DNA of 64,000 nt, from NCBI RefSeq assembly GCF_021134715.1, contig NC_060017.1, positions 7,564,001-7,628,000 of the forward strand, in the 5' to 3' direction. The stretch is from Daphnia pulex. Its lineage: Eukaryota; Arthropoda; Branchiopoda; Diplostraca; Daphniidae. Below the pieces are notes generated by a model. The model was not told the DNA's origin. It worked only from the letters and a program-made list of their open reading frames with translations, and did not search any database. The translations under genes were made by a program, and so were the position numbers. This document shows, piece by piece, positions 10,676-20,180 of this stretch; the first letter of the stretch is position 1; each line of letters starts with the position of its first letter.

Positions 10676-10735
10676 CAGAGAGCCAAAGAAAATTATTTCT
10701 TGCGGAAGCCCCACAACCTTGGAGTTGATTAGATG
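10676..10735 (-). repeat. ~58-bp conserved element, copy 1 (matches 63574-63631)
   Basis: The minus strand contains CCAAGGTTGTGGGGCTTCC followed by CAAGAAATAATTTTCTTTGG and CTCTCT, nearly identical to the plus strand at 63574-63631. In one frame both copies would encode KVVxLPQEIIFFGSL. The flanks are only weakly similar, so this is a short well-kept piece of a larger repeat or pseudogene. Confidence 0.55.
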
Positions 10736-11017
10736 CCCTTGGACATTACGTTTTTTTTTTTGCTTTGGGGAATTCAAATAGGAAGTTCATAATGATAATA
10801 GCCGTAGGCATCCGCATCCTATAGGCTATAGCCAATATTGTCTTTATCAGAATGATTTTGGAAAACATGGCGTTTGTTGGATTAGGTTTTTTGGCTTCGT
10901 TGGCGGGATAACCAACAATATAAACAATTATTACGAATTTTCTATTTTCAAGTTTAGATTGTTCAGCGATTTTAGATAGATTTTTGAGTTTAGATAGATC
11001 TTACGATTGCCTGAAAA

Positions 11018-12597
11018 ATGTCTGTCCCCAATAAAGACCCACAGAATTTGAGAACTGCGAATACACAGTGGGAAAACTTAGTAAAACTATACGAAGACGT
11101 TTATACCAAAAAGAATGAAGGAATATGTGTCATCTTTGGAGAGCCATTTTTTGAACAAGACACGAATGGAGTTTATGTAAGGGGTGCAAAAGGACTCATC
11201 AATATCGTAAGTTTCCTTTCTAAACTTATCGTTTACATTACACAGTGTATTTTTTATTGCTACATATAGAAAGCAGAATGTCTAGGCTGCAAAAAAGTGT
11301 ACGTAGCCGATGGAACGAATCTTAACCAGAGTCTCGAATGGCACAGCAAAGTTTGTGAAGAGTCGAAGAAGAATTATGCTGCATACGTTGCAACACGAGA
11401 GTCCAGTAATTATTGAATTTGTCTCATTTAAAAACTAGTTATTTATTATTCATATTTCAGTACCGAAGATTTACCCAGTCAGCAAAGAGGATTTGAAAAA
11501 GGAGAATGCGATGCTGAAAGAAGAGCTGGAGAAGGTGAAGGGAATGGAGAGAGCTTTAAAGAAGGAAAATAGGGAACTTAAGCATGAAAACGATGTTCTC
11601 CGGCGCAATAACGGTATCGAGAATTTTTTATTTCTGATTTCAAAACTTAATAATATCTCACTCTGTTAATCTAGATCGTTTTCAGCATGAAATGCTGAAG
11701 AGAAGCGGAACCTCGTATGCTATGTATGATGTACCAAATAGACGTCCTGGATTGGTCAAAGTCTATCAGATGATGTTTGAAGTATACATTTCAACTATAC
11801 AGATAAATTTAAACAATTAAATACATTCTTATTGCAGGACAACGAATTAAACAAGAATTTAATGGCAGGTTGGAAGAGGACTTCGGAACAATTAGAGGTT
11901 TTTTTTGAAGGTTTTGGTTTTGTTTTTGATTCGAAAGAAGTGCTATCAACGGAAATGCTAACAAAAGAAGTAAATGATTTGGTAAAAAAAGATCTATCTG
12001 GGTACCAAAGCATCTTCGTCTTCGTTTTGACACATGGAAGTTACGACAGAATTGGTGATGTTGTATGTAATAGTATAGAGATACAAAGCCTGAGGAAGTC
12101 CCTCATTGATTGCCGTTTCCTTTTGGATAAGCCGAAAGTGCTGGTACTTGAGCAATGCCAGACTTTCCAAGGTCATTCATTCAATCATGATCCGAATGGT
12201 AAGGAAAATTTATTAAATGGAACTTTAGCTTTTTAAAGATTATCTTATTTTTTTCCTAAAGATCTCACACCGTTTAGAAATGGCAGGGATTTCTTAGAAA
12301 TAAGAACTGCTTCACCTGGGCAGGAATCTTTTACAAATGTTAACCTTAAAAATCTATCGCAAAGTATAATAGCAACGGCAAATGATTTTAGCAACGTGTA
12401 ACAATGAATTCTTTCAATTTATAGGTACTGGGTCAAAGTGCATAAAACTTCTCATCGACGTTATGAAAGGTGAAAACAGCTTGGGGCTATGCGAAGCGAT
12501 GTTTAGGGTCCAAGATAAATTTCACGAATTGGATGCCAAACAAACCCCAGAAATAAGATCAACCCTAAGAGGAGATATATTTTTTAAGTGTTCTTAA
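11018..12597 (+). CDS. Caspase-like protein with N-terminal C2HC zinc finger and coiled coil
   Basis: Caspases are cysteine proteases of apoptosis and inflammation. Seven exons join in frame: 11018-11206, 11270-11405, 11461-11613, 11675-11781, 11838-12198, 12262-12363, 12425-12597, giving 406 residues. Introns are 55-63 bases with GT...AG ends. Order: unrecognised N-terminus (1-63); zinc-finger pattern C67-x2-C70-x17-H88-x3-C92; basic/acidic coiled coil (about 116-158); p20-like region with His261 in LTHG and Cys302 in EQCQT, 41 residues apart as in caspases; p10-like end with TGSKCIKLLIDV and KQTPEIRSTLRGDIFF. The usual QACxG pentapeptide is altered to EQCQT, and the p10 YxSWR substrate-pocket block appears missing, so activity is uncertain; it could be a regulatory pseudocaspase. 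The ATG at 11018 opens the frame; the zinc finger replaces a CARD or DED. The exon 6 donor at 12364 is the least certain junction. Confidence 0.75.
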
Positions 12598-12720
12598 TTT
12601 TTTTTATTACATATTTTTGCGTCAGCTCTTCTCCTCTCTCGGATCCAAGCACCAATAACATCACCCGTCAACACTGAGGAAGATTGAAGGCGTGAAGGTA
12701 AAAAAAATCATCTATTAATA
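12598..12720. other. Spacer between caspase-like gene and its exon copy
   Basis: Short AT-rich spacer after the stop codon. It is expected to hold the 3' UTR; no canonical AATAAA was seen. Confidence 0.4.
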
Positions 12721-12850
12721 TTGCAGGACAACGAAACAAACAAGAATTTAATGGCATGTTGAAAGGAGACTTCAAAACAATTAAAGGAGTTTTTTTAAGG
12801 TTTTTGTTTTGTTTTTGATTCAAAAGAAGTGCCATTAACGGAAAAGCTGG
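12721..12850 (+). pseudogene. Truncated duplicate of the caspase-like p20 exon
   Basis: About 130 bases repeat 11832-11960 of the gene just upstream, including the splice acceptor (TATTGCAG) and ACAAGAATTTAATGGCA. The copy has a stop where the gene has Trp (GGTTGGAAG becomes TGTTGAAAG) and small indels. It stops near GAAAAGCTGG, where an interspersed repeat begins. Because intron sequence is included, the copy arose from genomic DNA and not by retroposition. Confidence 0.8.
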
Positions 12851-12855
12851 ACGAG

Positions 12856-13262
12856 TCCTCCATAACAGCTCTCTCGGGCATGAATGAAGAAAGTAGCAGC
12901 CAGCCCTACCTAGACGTGCCTTCTTACTCAGCAAAATCCCTCTAGTGAACGAAGCATAAACTACAGGCATAAATTCTGCCCAATGCCATCTATGAGTCAA
13001 GAAGGAATGTACTTTGGTAAATATAAAAATTGCAGGAAATACAAGTTTTTAAAATCCGTGATTTATATTTAGTTGTCAAAGAATTTTATTGCAATAATTG
13101 CTATCATAATCACAGCGTTTTCTTAATATTTTATGTTCAAACGTTGAATTAGAGAAATTAAAAGTAAAAAATTTATATTCATCTAGAATAAAACTACTTT
13201 TTAGTCAACGTGAGTGCGCTACTCAATACACACTATAAACTGATGTAATTGCTTGCATACCT
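12856..13262 (-). mobile_element. Interspersed repeat element, copy A (inverted)
   Basis: About 400 bases match the reverse complement of 51117-51488 and 62680-63082. Landmarks on the minus strand: GAGGTATGCAAGCAATTACAT, GAGTAGCGCACTCACGTTGAC, ATTAAGAAAACGCTGTGATT, ACTCATAGATGGCATTGGGC and GAGAGCTGTTATG. It starts immediately beside the broken caspase exon. No ORF, terminal repeat or target-site duplication was found, so its class is unknown; a non-autonomous element is likely. Confidence 0.75.
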
Positions 13263-15110
13263 CTGTGTTACATAATTGTTAATTGGAAAGGAAAGGAAAT
13301 GAAATTCTGGATGCCAGGATTGTCCCAACAGACTTCAGCGGTGGTGAAATTTTGCCTTTTTTCGGCGACCGATGTTCCTGTCGATCGAATAAAAAATTTA
13401 AAAAAAAAATGTGACGCCGTACCTAGCGCATAGTTCAAAGTAGGGGGGTTTAAGGGTTCCGAAAGATCGATGGTGCTGTTACCTAGGTCGTCCGATAACA
13501 ACGCGATTTTTTTCTGAAATTAAGTTATCATTCCGTTTACGCGTCTGATCAGTATTTTTTCTTTTGTATTACTTTAAAATACTAAAATGAAAATTAAAAT
13601 GAAAAATGAATACGGTAGGGGAGAGCTAGTTGGCAGGGTCACTTTTTGTGAATTTATTTTAATTTTTTGACCACACGTTTTGCAAATTGAATGAATAAAT
13701 CAAATTCAGATTTCAATTCTTTATGAATTGATCGTATTTGTTTACATTGTTCATTTACACGAAATTGTGAAATTGTGAAAAACTGCTAAAAAAAGTCTGC
13801 CAACTTGCCCCACCTACGGCTACGGGGTAAGTTGGCAGCTGACGATTCCCCATTGCTCCAAAATTTCTAGGTCGAATTTTGAAACCTTGCAACTCAGCAT
13901 CTCATGAGAAATTTTTATGCCAACATGCCCCTCAAAATTTCAGACAACTAACCCCACAGGGTGCTTTTCGAACAAATAAATTGATAACTAAATAACTTTT
14001 TAATGTAGAAATGTAGGGTTTCTTTTAAAAATAAGACAAACATTAATTCTTGTTTGCTTGGGTTTTCTGACACTCTTAGAGTTTTATACTATGAGAAAAA
14101 TAAAAAGTGCTGAGAGGCCCAAAAAAAACTTTTTGCCGTTTTTTTTTCTTTTTGCTATAACTCCTGTTGGGGAATTCGTATACTTTTGAAATTTTGTATG
14201 AGCAATCTGGGTGTTGTCTTTCATATTTGGTGTAAAAGGCTTGGAAGTTGGAAAAATTCATCTTCCCGGTAGGCTTAGGGAACAGAACCCACCTTTAACG
14301 ACGATGAAATAGGAACATCGAAGAAAATTCTTTGGATAAGGTATTTGAACAAAATCTGCTTAGAGGATTTCGAATAATTTCTGCAAACTATACTTTAATG
14401 ACAGAATTTACTATTAAAAATATTGAATTTAAATAAAAAATTTCATTTAACTATTAATTAAATACCGAATTTAAAATATTTAAAATTTAAAAAAGTCATG
14501 AAATGATACCTTGTGATAGGCTACATCATATCACCAAATATGAATGTTTTCTGTCGAACGGTATTCCAGTTGTATAATTTAGAAGTTGTTACATTTTTAA
14601 AAATTTTACAGTGCCGCCAAAAAGGTTTAACACGGTCTCTTATGCCCGATAGTCCCTAAGTAAAGTGACGATAACTTATCAACTATAGGACCTAAATTTT
14701 TTCTATTGTTATTAAAAAATAAAGAACATCCTAGCGTATAAGAATCGATCGTTGAATTATGGTGTTAATAGGACTTTTTCTTTAGTTATTCATACTTAAA
14801 CTTAGTCTATCATTTTGTCTTATTAAAAGTAAGTTTACAACAATTCCCACCAAGAGCGTTGTCATCGTTTTGTTTTCAACACCCGTGTATGTCTCATTTC
14901 AAAAAGTAAAACCATGAATGTTACACAAAATGTCGTGTGTTACATGCATTTTGTGCAGTACTTCAGAAGGTGAATTCATTTTGTGTAAGGAATCATGCCT
15001 GTAAGCCATCTCCTTATCTCTGGGACGCAGGACTCAGGAGTGATGTTTACATTAGTTTGCGCATAACCGCTAGATAGCGCTGGCGTTGCCCTCAATGCGT
15101 CATGAATGTA
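13263..15110. other. AT-rich intergenic DNA with one strong hairpin
   Basis: No gene recognised. It contains the inverted repeat at 13797-13838, listed separately, and long A/T runs. Confidence 0.5.
13797..13838. repeat. Inverted repeat with 15-bp arms
   Basis: Arm CTGCCAACTTGCCCC (13797-13811) pairs with GGGGTAAGTTGGCAG (13824-13838) with one G-T wobble and a 12-base loop. Related motifs occur nearby as AGTTGGCAGGG (about 13628) and TGCCAACATGCCCC (about 13918). Confidence 0.7.
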
Positions 15111-15129
15111 TGTGCTGTTTGTGTGTTGT

Positions 15130-15211
15130 GCCACACAAGAGCAAACGTCTTAGTATATTTTTAAATTGTTTCGTGGTTGATGTGTTGATTGACGGCAGCT
15201 GCAACCCGAAA
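15130..15211 (+). promoter_or_regulatory. Probable 5' UTR exon of the membrane-protein gene
   Basis: A consensus donor (CGAAA|GTAAGT) at 15212 and an acceptor (AATTTCAG) ending at 15448, two bases before the ATG, imply a noncoding leader exon here and a 237-base first intron. The transcription start was not pinned down. Confidence 0.45.
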
Positions 15212-15448
15212 GTAAGTTTCTGGATACAAATCCATAATTCTGTATCTTTTCTTGTGTTTTGAATCTTCATAACTATAAAACTTAATCATTGGAATAGTTA
15301 TTTCTCAGTTAAAGCCATTACTGAATTAATCTGCCCCTCCCTATTTCTTATACCTATTTTGAGATTCTAAAAATAAATCGTTGCCTCACTGTCCCATGAG
15401 TGCTGTTACATAAAAATTGTGTTTTAATATTTTTATCGTCAATTTCAG

Positions 15449-16279
15449 ATATGGCCATTCTAAGGAGGTGCTGCTGTTGTTTTCCCCTACGTAGGGGAAC
15501 AGTTACACTTGGTGTTATGGGATTTGTTAGTTTGTTTCTGTATTATTGTGTGATTCATCAAGTAACACACCTTTTTTGGATTTTTTCAGACTGGGGCTAT
15601 AACAGCCATAATATTTCTGATCTTGGCTCTTATCTTTGTTGAGGAAATAGCAACATTTGTTATCAAATTTATGGAAAAAATCATTGATTTTCCCAGAGCT
15701 ACTGGAACAAGACATCTTCCAAAAGAAGATCAAGATAAAAAGAAGGAAGAGCTGCATGAATTTTTAGTTCATGGTGAGAGCTCACATTTATATTTTATGG
15801 AAAAATAATTTTTATTTCTATAACATCAAACATTTTGTGTATCTTAACTTCAGCATATAGCACCTATGTCTTTGTTCTTGCTCTACTTGGTGAGATTCTT
15901 GGTGGAATATTAGCTGGACTCTTAGTCTGGGGAGCTGTGAAGAAACGCCGTAATTTCTTATTGCCATGGCTTATTTTTGCTGTCATGGTCATGGTTGGCA
16001 CTGTGGTTTGCATCATCACTTGTGTCGTCATCTTGCCCATATCATACGGCATTACTTTTTTAATTATCGGTGTACTGGAACTTTGTGAGTATACTAGCTG
16101 AATTCAGTTCCATCACGGTTAATATAGACAAAAATTCAATTATAATTATCTTTGCTTTTTCAGTGGTTATGATCTACTTTTGGCTGGTTGTGTTCAGCTT
16201 CTTCCAACAGTTACGAGAAAACGAGCAGATGAATATAAATTCGCCAGCTGAAATGAAGCGCCTCACTTCACACATGTAA
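15449..16279 (+). CDS. Small multi-pass membrane protein (LAPTM/DUF4728-like)
   Basis: Four exons join in frame: 15449-15525 (ATG at 15451), 15590-15773, 15854-16084 and 16164-16279, giving 201 residues. The start MAILRRCCCCFPLR is a Cys-cluster leader typical of LAPTM-like and insect DUF4728 tetraspan proteins. Hydrophobic segments: about 16-44, 87-115, 120-165 (probably two helices) and 167-180, with a polar Lys/Glu-rich loop (64-86, KEDQDKKKEELHEF) between the first and second. The short C-tail ends EMKRLTSHM. Family members sit in endosomal or plasma membranes; the role here is inferred only from this resemblance. Introns are 64-80 bases. The first-exon donor (GTTAGT) is weaker than the others but is the one that keeps the frame. 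It converges on the gene to its right, with about 450 bases between the stop codons. Confidence 0.75.
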
Positions 16280-16728
16280 TCCGTCCCTACTATACGCAAT
16301 TTAAGTGCCTTCCAAACAAAACGCCCGAATCATGACTATAGTTCCACTCAAGTGGCCATCCTAATTTAAAATAATAATGCCAAGCGAAGCATAAAAATAT
16401 TCACATAAACCCAGTGATTTATCACAATGCGCTACTATATAGCTCTCATGTTAAACAGTGCCTTATAAATTTAAGTAGTCTAGTCTTGAATCTCTATAAC
16501 ATTTGGTGAAGGTAAAATATCTCGTGATATTTGAAATCACATAACGTTTCTCAAATTAATTATCTCTTATTTTATCTCATGATTGCAGCTTTAATACTGA
16601 TGGCTTTTAAATTTCGTAAACTATATGCTAATATCTATAAAATACATTTTTTTACATGCTAAGTCTTGAAATCATTTGGTTTTATTATAGTAAGTTCTTG
16701 TCATAGCAGTTCTTTAGTAAAAATTAAA
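16280..16728. other. Convergent 3' region between two genes
   Basis: Holds the 3' UTRs of both flanking genes. No perfect AATAAA was seen for the plus-strand gene; variants such as ATAAAA and ATTAAA occur. Confidence 0.5.
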
Positions 16729-18568
16729 TTAAATCATAGTTTTGTTTAACATTTGAAGAAAATGTTGTTGTTCTGTGAGCTTTTGCTCGTCACCTTTAAC
16801 GTGAAGTTTCCAGAGGGCTAGTCCAAAATCTTCCAATTGAATTATATCGGAGCTCTTATTTAGATGATGTTTGCTCACATCTCTCTGAAACTAGCAAAGC
16901 CAAAACATGTTAAACCAAAAACATTCTAAATGAATTGATGCCGTTAATTGAGTCAATATTGTCTATACTTCTCTGTTCTGATCTTGCCAATTGTGAATTA
17001 AGGCCCATAACTTCTCCATCTTTTTGATCTTCACTTCGACAGCTAAACAATGGGATTGTAACTGATGGGTAGTTTTGGATAGTTCCTTTAAAAAAGTTTA
17101 AGTGGACTATAATTTAAAAACACTGCTATACATTAACCTAAATAATTTGAATTTTCGATACTACCGCTGAGAATTCGTCTAAAAGTTGTTGTTTGCCTTG
17201 AATTTGTTTCTGTAAAGCTTGCAGTTCCTTCTTATCGTTTTTCAGTTTCTTTTTCTGCCGTTCGAGCCACTTAAACTCGGCTTTGAGGAGATGTAGCGTT
17301 TCTTCTTGCTGATGTCCCGATGAGGCGGAGCTCTTGGCTAGTTTACTTTCAAATTCTAAGAGTTTTTGCTGCATTTGATGTAATAGAATTTCTCGGCTGT
17401 TACTCTCCTCGCTAGCTTCTTTCTTGTACAGAGACGATTGACTAGATATTTTATTATCAAGATTGTTCACAGCCTCTCTCATCCACTTGAGATGGCTTTC
17501 AACAACAGTTTCTGTATCAGTTTTGATCCTTGAGGATTCGTTGCGATTTTCACGCATCTGGTTCTCAACGAGCTCTAACCGAGCACGAAGGTTTGTATTT
17601 TCTTGGCTCATCATTTCTATTTTGTTCTCCAAAATGAGTATCCTTTTCTCATGTTCTCCGTGAGCTCGATCAGGAACAGTGTTGGCGGAATTTAACCAGC
17701 TTTGGGACGCCGTACTAATGCATTTGTGCAGTTCAACAAGGCTTCCGCTGATATCGCTCAAATTGTCATTTTTACCGGTCAAGGTGTCCAGCTTTTTACA
17801 AAAGTTGTTGGAAAAGTTGTCAAGTACTTCTTTGATAATAGCCATATTTCTCTCGTCCACCACTTCTTTGGAAACTGGTTGATTCGGGGGCAGTTGAAAG
17901 GTGAAGGGAAGGACACCAGCCGCCGCTGGCAGTTGCTCAATAGCATTTTGCGCAACATTTGCTTTATTGAGAATTGGTTTTGCGAGCAATGGAGGCGGAA
18001 CACTGGATGGCGGAAGCTGAGATTTCCAATCTGAATCACCTACCCTCAAATCAGGAATGATTTGTGATGGAATTTCAACTGTCGATTCTATAGACTGTTT
18101 AGGAGATCCATCAGGCAAAAGTTGATCTAAGATTGATTGTCTTTTCTCTAAATTAAAACTTGAGGGTTGGTACAAATTCTGTTGTTGGTTGATGGATCCA
18201 GAAGAGGTTGGCCTGCTCTTCGTCCCGCCAGATCTTGCAGCACTACTCGGCACATAACTACCGAAACTAAACTCTTCGGCTTTCTTGTCTTCAACAGAGT
18301 TTGTCGACAAATTATGGGCGGATCCAAACTTTTCAACGGCTTTTCCCTGATCCTCCAAACTCGATTCGATTGCACTGAAACTTGTCGTTGAGCTGGGACC
18401 GAACAGCTCAGCCAGCAAGGCAGATTTCTTTTCCCGTCTGGAAGACTGCTGGGGATTCGAGTTTGTGAACAACTCATCGGCGACTACGTTAACAGCAGGT
18501 TTCTTCAATTTACTAGTATCTCGCAATAGGTCGTCCAACGAGTCGTCGTCAAAATCCATGTTTGTCAT
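16729..18568 (-). CDS. Coiled-coil protein resembling FBF1 (centriole distal appendage)
   Basis: Three exons on the minus strand: 18568-17165, 17085-16969 and 16884-16729, giving 558 residues. The large exon could be read 8 codons further to a stop at 17138, but the donor GCG|GTAGTA and acceptor TTTAAAG|GAAC restore a coiled-coil frame. A second short intron leads to an end reading TEQQHFLQMLNKTMI. Layout: acidic start DFDDDSLDDLLRD (5-17), Ser/Pro/Gln-rich disordered part (30-235), then coiled coils from about 303 to the C-terminus. This acidic DDLL start plus disordered middle plus C-terminal coiled coil is the FBF1 plan; FBF1 anchors cilia at the basal body. Vertebrate FBF1 is about twice as long, so another coiled-coil centrosomal protein is possible. 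The coding structure is firmer than the name. Confidence 0.7.
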
Positions 18569-20160
18569 GTAGGCCTGTTATAGGGTTTTTTCTTGTTGTT
18601 GTTGTTTGAAATTTTGTCGTTCCTCTTGGCAACCGGACTTTGTTGATTTGTTTCACTAGATGGCTCTTGCGATTTACGCGCTCCTTTCAAATAATAAAAA
18701 TAACCACAAAAAATACTGTGATTCGTTTTGTTTATTTTGATTGCCGAGGAAAATAAATAATATTTCAAAAATCTGGCTCACGATACGGAACTAAACGGTA
18801 CAGGCAGAGGACATTATGCGAGTTGATCGAGGACTTGAGCTTAGACAACAAAAAGGTAGATATTGTTTGCTTAGCACGACTTATGCTGTGTGCAAGCGCT
18901 GTATACGAGATATGGTGGTGATGGTTCTTTATCTACACATTTTTATACTCCTTTTTTCTTATTTTTCTGAAGCGGCGTAAAAGAACGTCGAGGGTCTCCG
19001 GGTAAAGAACAAATATTTGCTTAACATTTTTCTCTCTTACACTCTCGACTCTGGAGCACATGTTGAAACCGTTGGTTCGAGACTGCTCCGAGCCGAGAAA
19101 AACACATTTTTTTTTTATTTTTAAAAATTTTTGTAGATTGTTTGGGGTCATCGGATCCGTGATGGGGAACATCACAACAGAAACAGAGTCGCGTCCCTCT
19201 CCTTTTTTTTCTGGTGGCTGGCACACGTGTCAACACACATATGAAATAACACAAACACATAGTCTTTCTCATGATGGCGGCTCCGCGCATACGTATTATA
19301 TTCCTTCTCAATAACTTTGATTTGATGCAGAAGGCCACAAATAGTTATTCAAATCACTCTTGCCCGATAATATCCACGTCTATACGTATGTATACGAGCG
19401 CGGTTCTAACCCGGTCATCAAAAAGGAGTTGTCAATCATTAGCACGGCTATTTGGTAGTCAAATAACCCAGCTATAGCCAAAAGGAATAATAATAAAAAA
19501 AAACTTCTTCTTCAGGAATCTTGCTGGTGCTACCAGGGGTAATATAGTGGTAGAGGGAGAGAGAAAGAGAATTCATTATCTTCTCATGAATCGTCGATCG
19601 CGTGATTCAAGCACGAGCAGAGCTCTAAGGAGAATGTACATATAGCCGGAGCCTCTGGCAGCTCCGGCTCTCTCGGTTCTTTTCTCTTGTTTTGTTAGTT
19701 CGTCGTCCATGCCCGGGTTATGTATACATATACTCGTTTTTTTTTTCTTATTATTATTATTTTTTCTATTTTTTAAAATTGTTGACACTGGATCCCGCTC
19801 TGTACACTATAAGCTGGTCTCTCCTACCGTCTTAAGACGAAAAAGATGGTGATTTTCGTACAGGCCCCTCCTGGCTGCCTCCATATAGGCTATATAACCT
19901 TTCTCTCTCTCCCCCTCTCTCTCTGGTATACACTTGACTGACTTCGCTTATGTTTGAAATCTGACAAGCCCTTTCGAGATTTTTTAGGGAGAGCCAGCTA
20001 GCAAGAATGAGGGGGGGTTTATTCTTCTCTTTTTTGGTGGGTATTTTTTTTTTTCTTTAGGGGGGAGAGACTCGATCTCTCATCTATACCCTCCAACGTC
20101 TGGAACATCAGCAGCAGCAGCCAAAAGGTTCCCTCATCTATATATTTTTTTTCCTGCTCA

Positions 20161-20180
20161 AAGAAGAAGAAGAAGAAGAA
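20161..20180. repeat. (AAG)n microsatellite
   Basis: Six to seven AAG units, followed by a second AAG run around 20195-20206. Confidence 0.85.

Noticed and set aside
12382..12424. Start codon-like extension before the caspase p10 end
   Set aside because: This is intron sequence; the exon begins at 12425 after TTTATAG.
14607..14640. TACAGTGCCGCCAAAA, similar to Tc1/mariner terminal repeats
   Set aside because: No partner end in the opposite orientation and no transposase nearby; too short to support an element.
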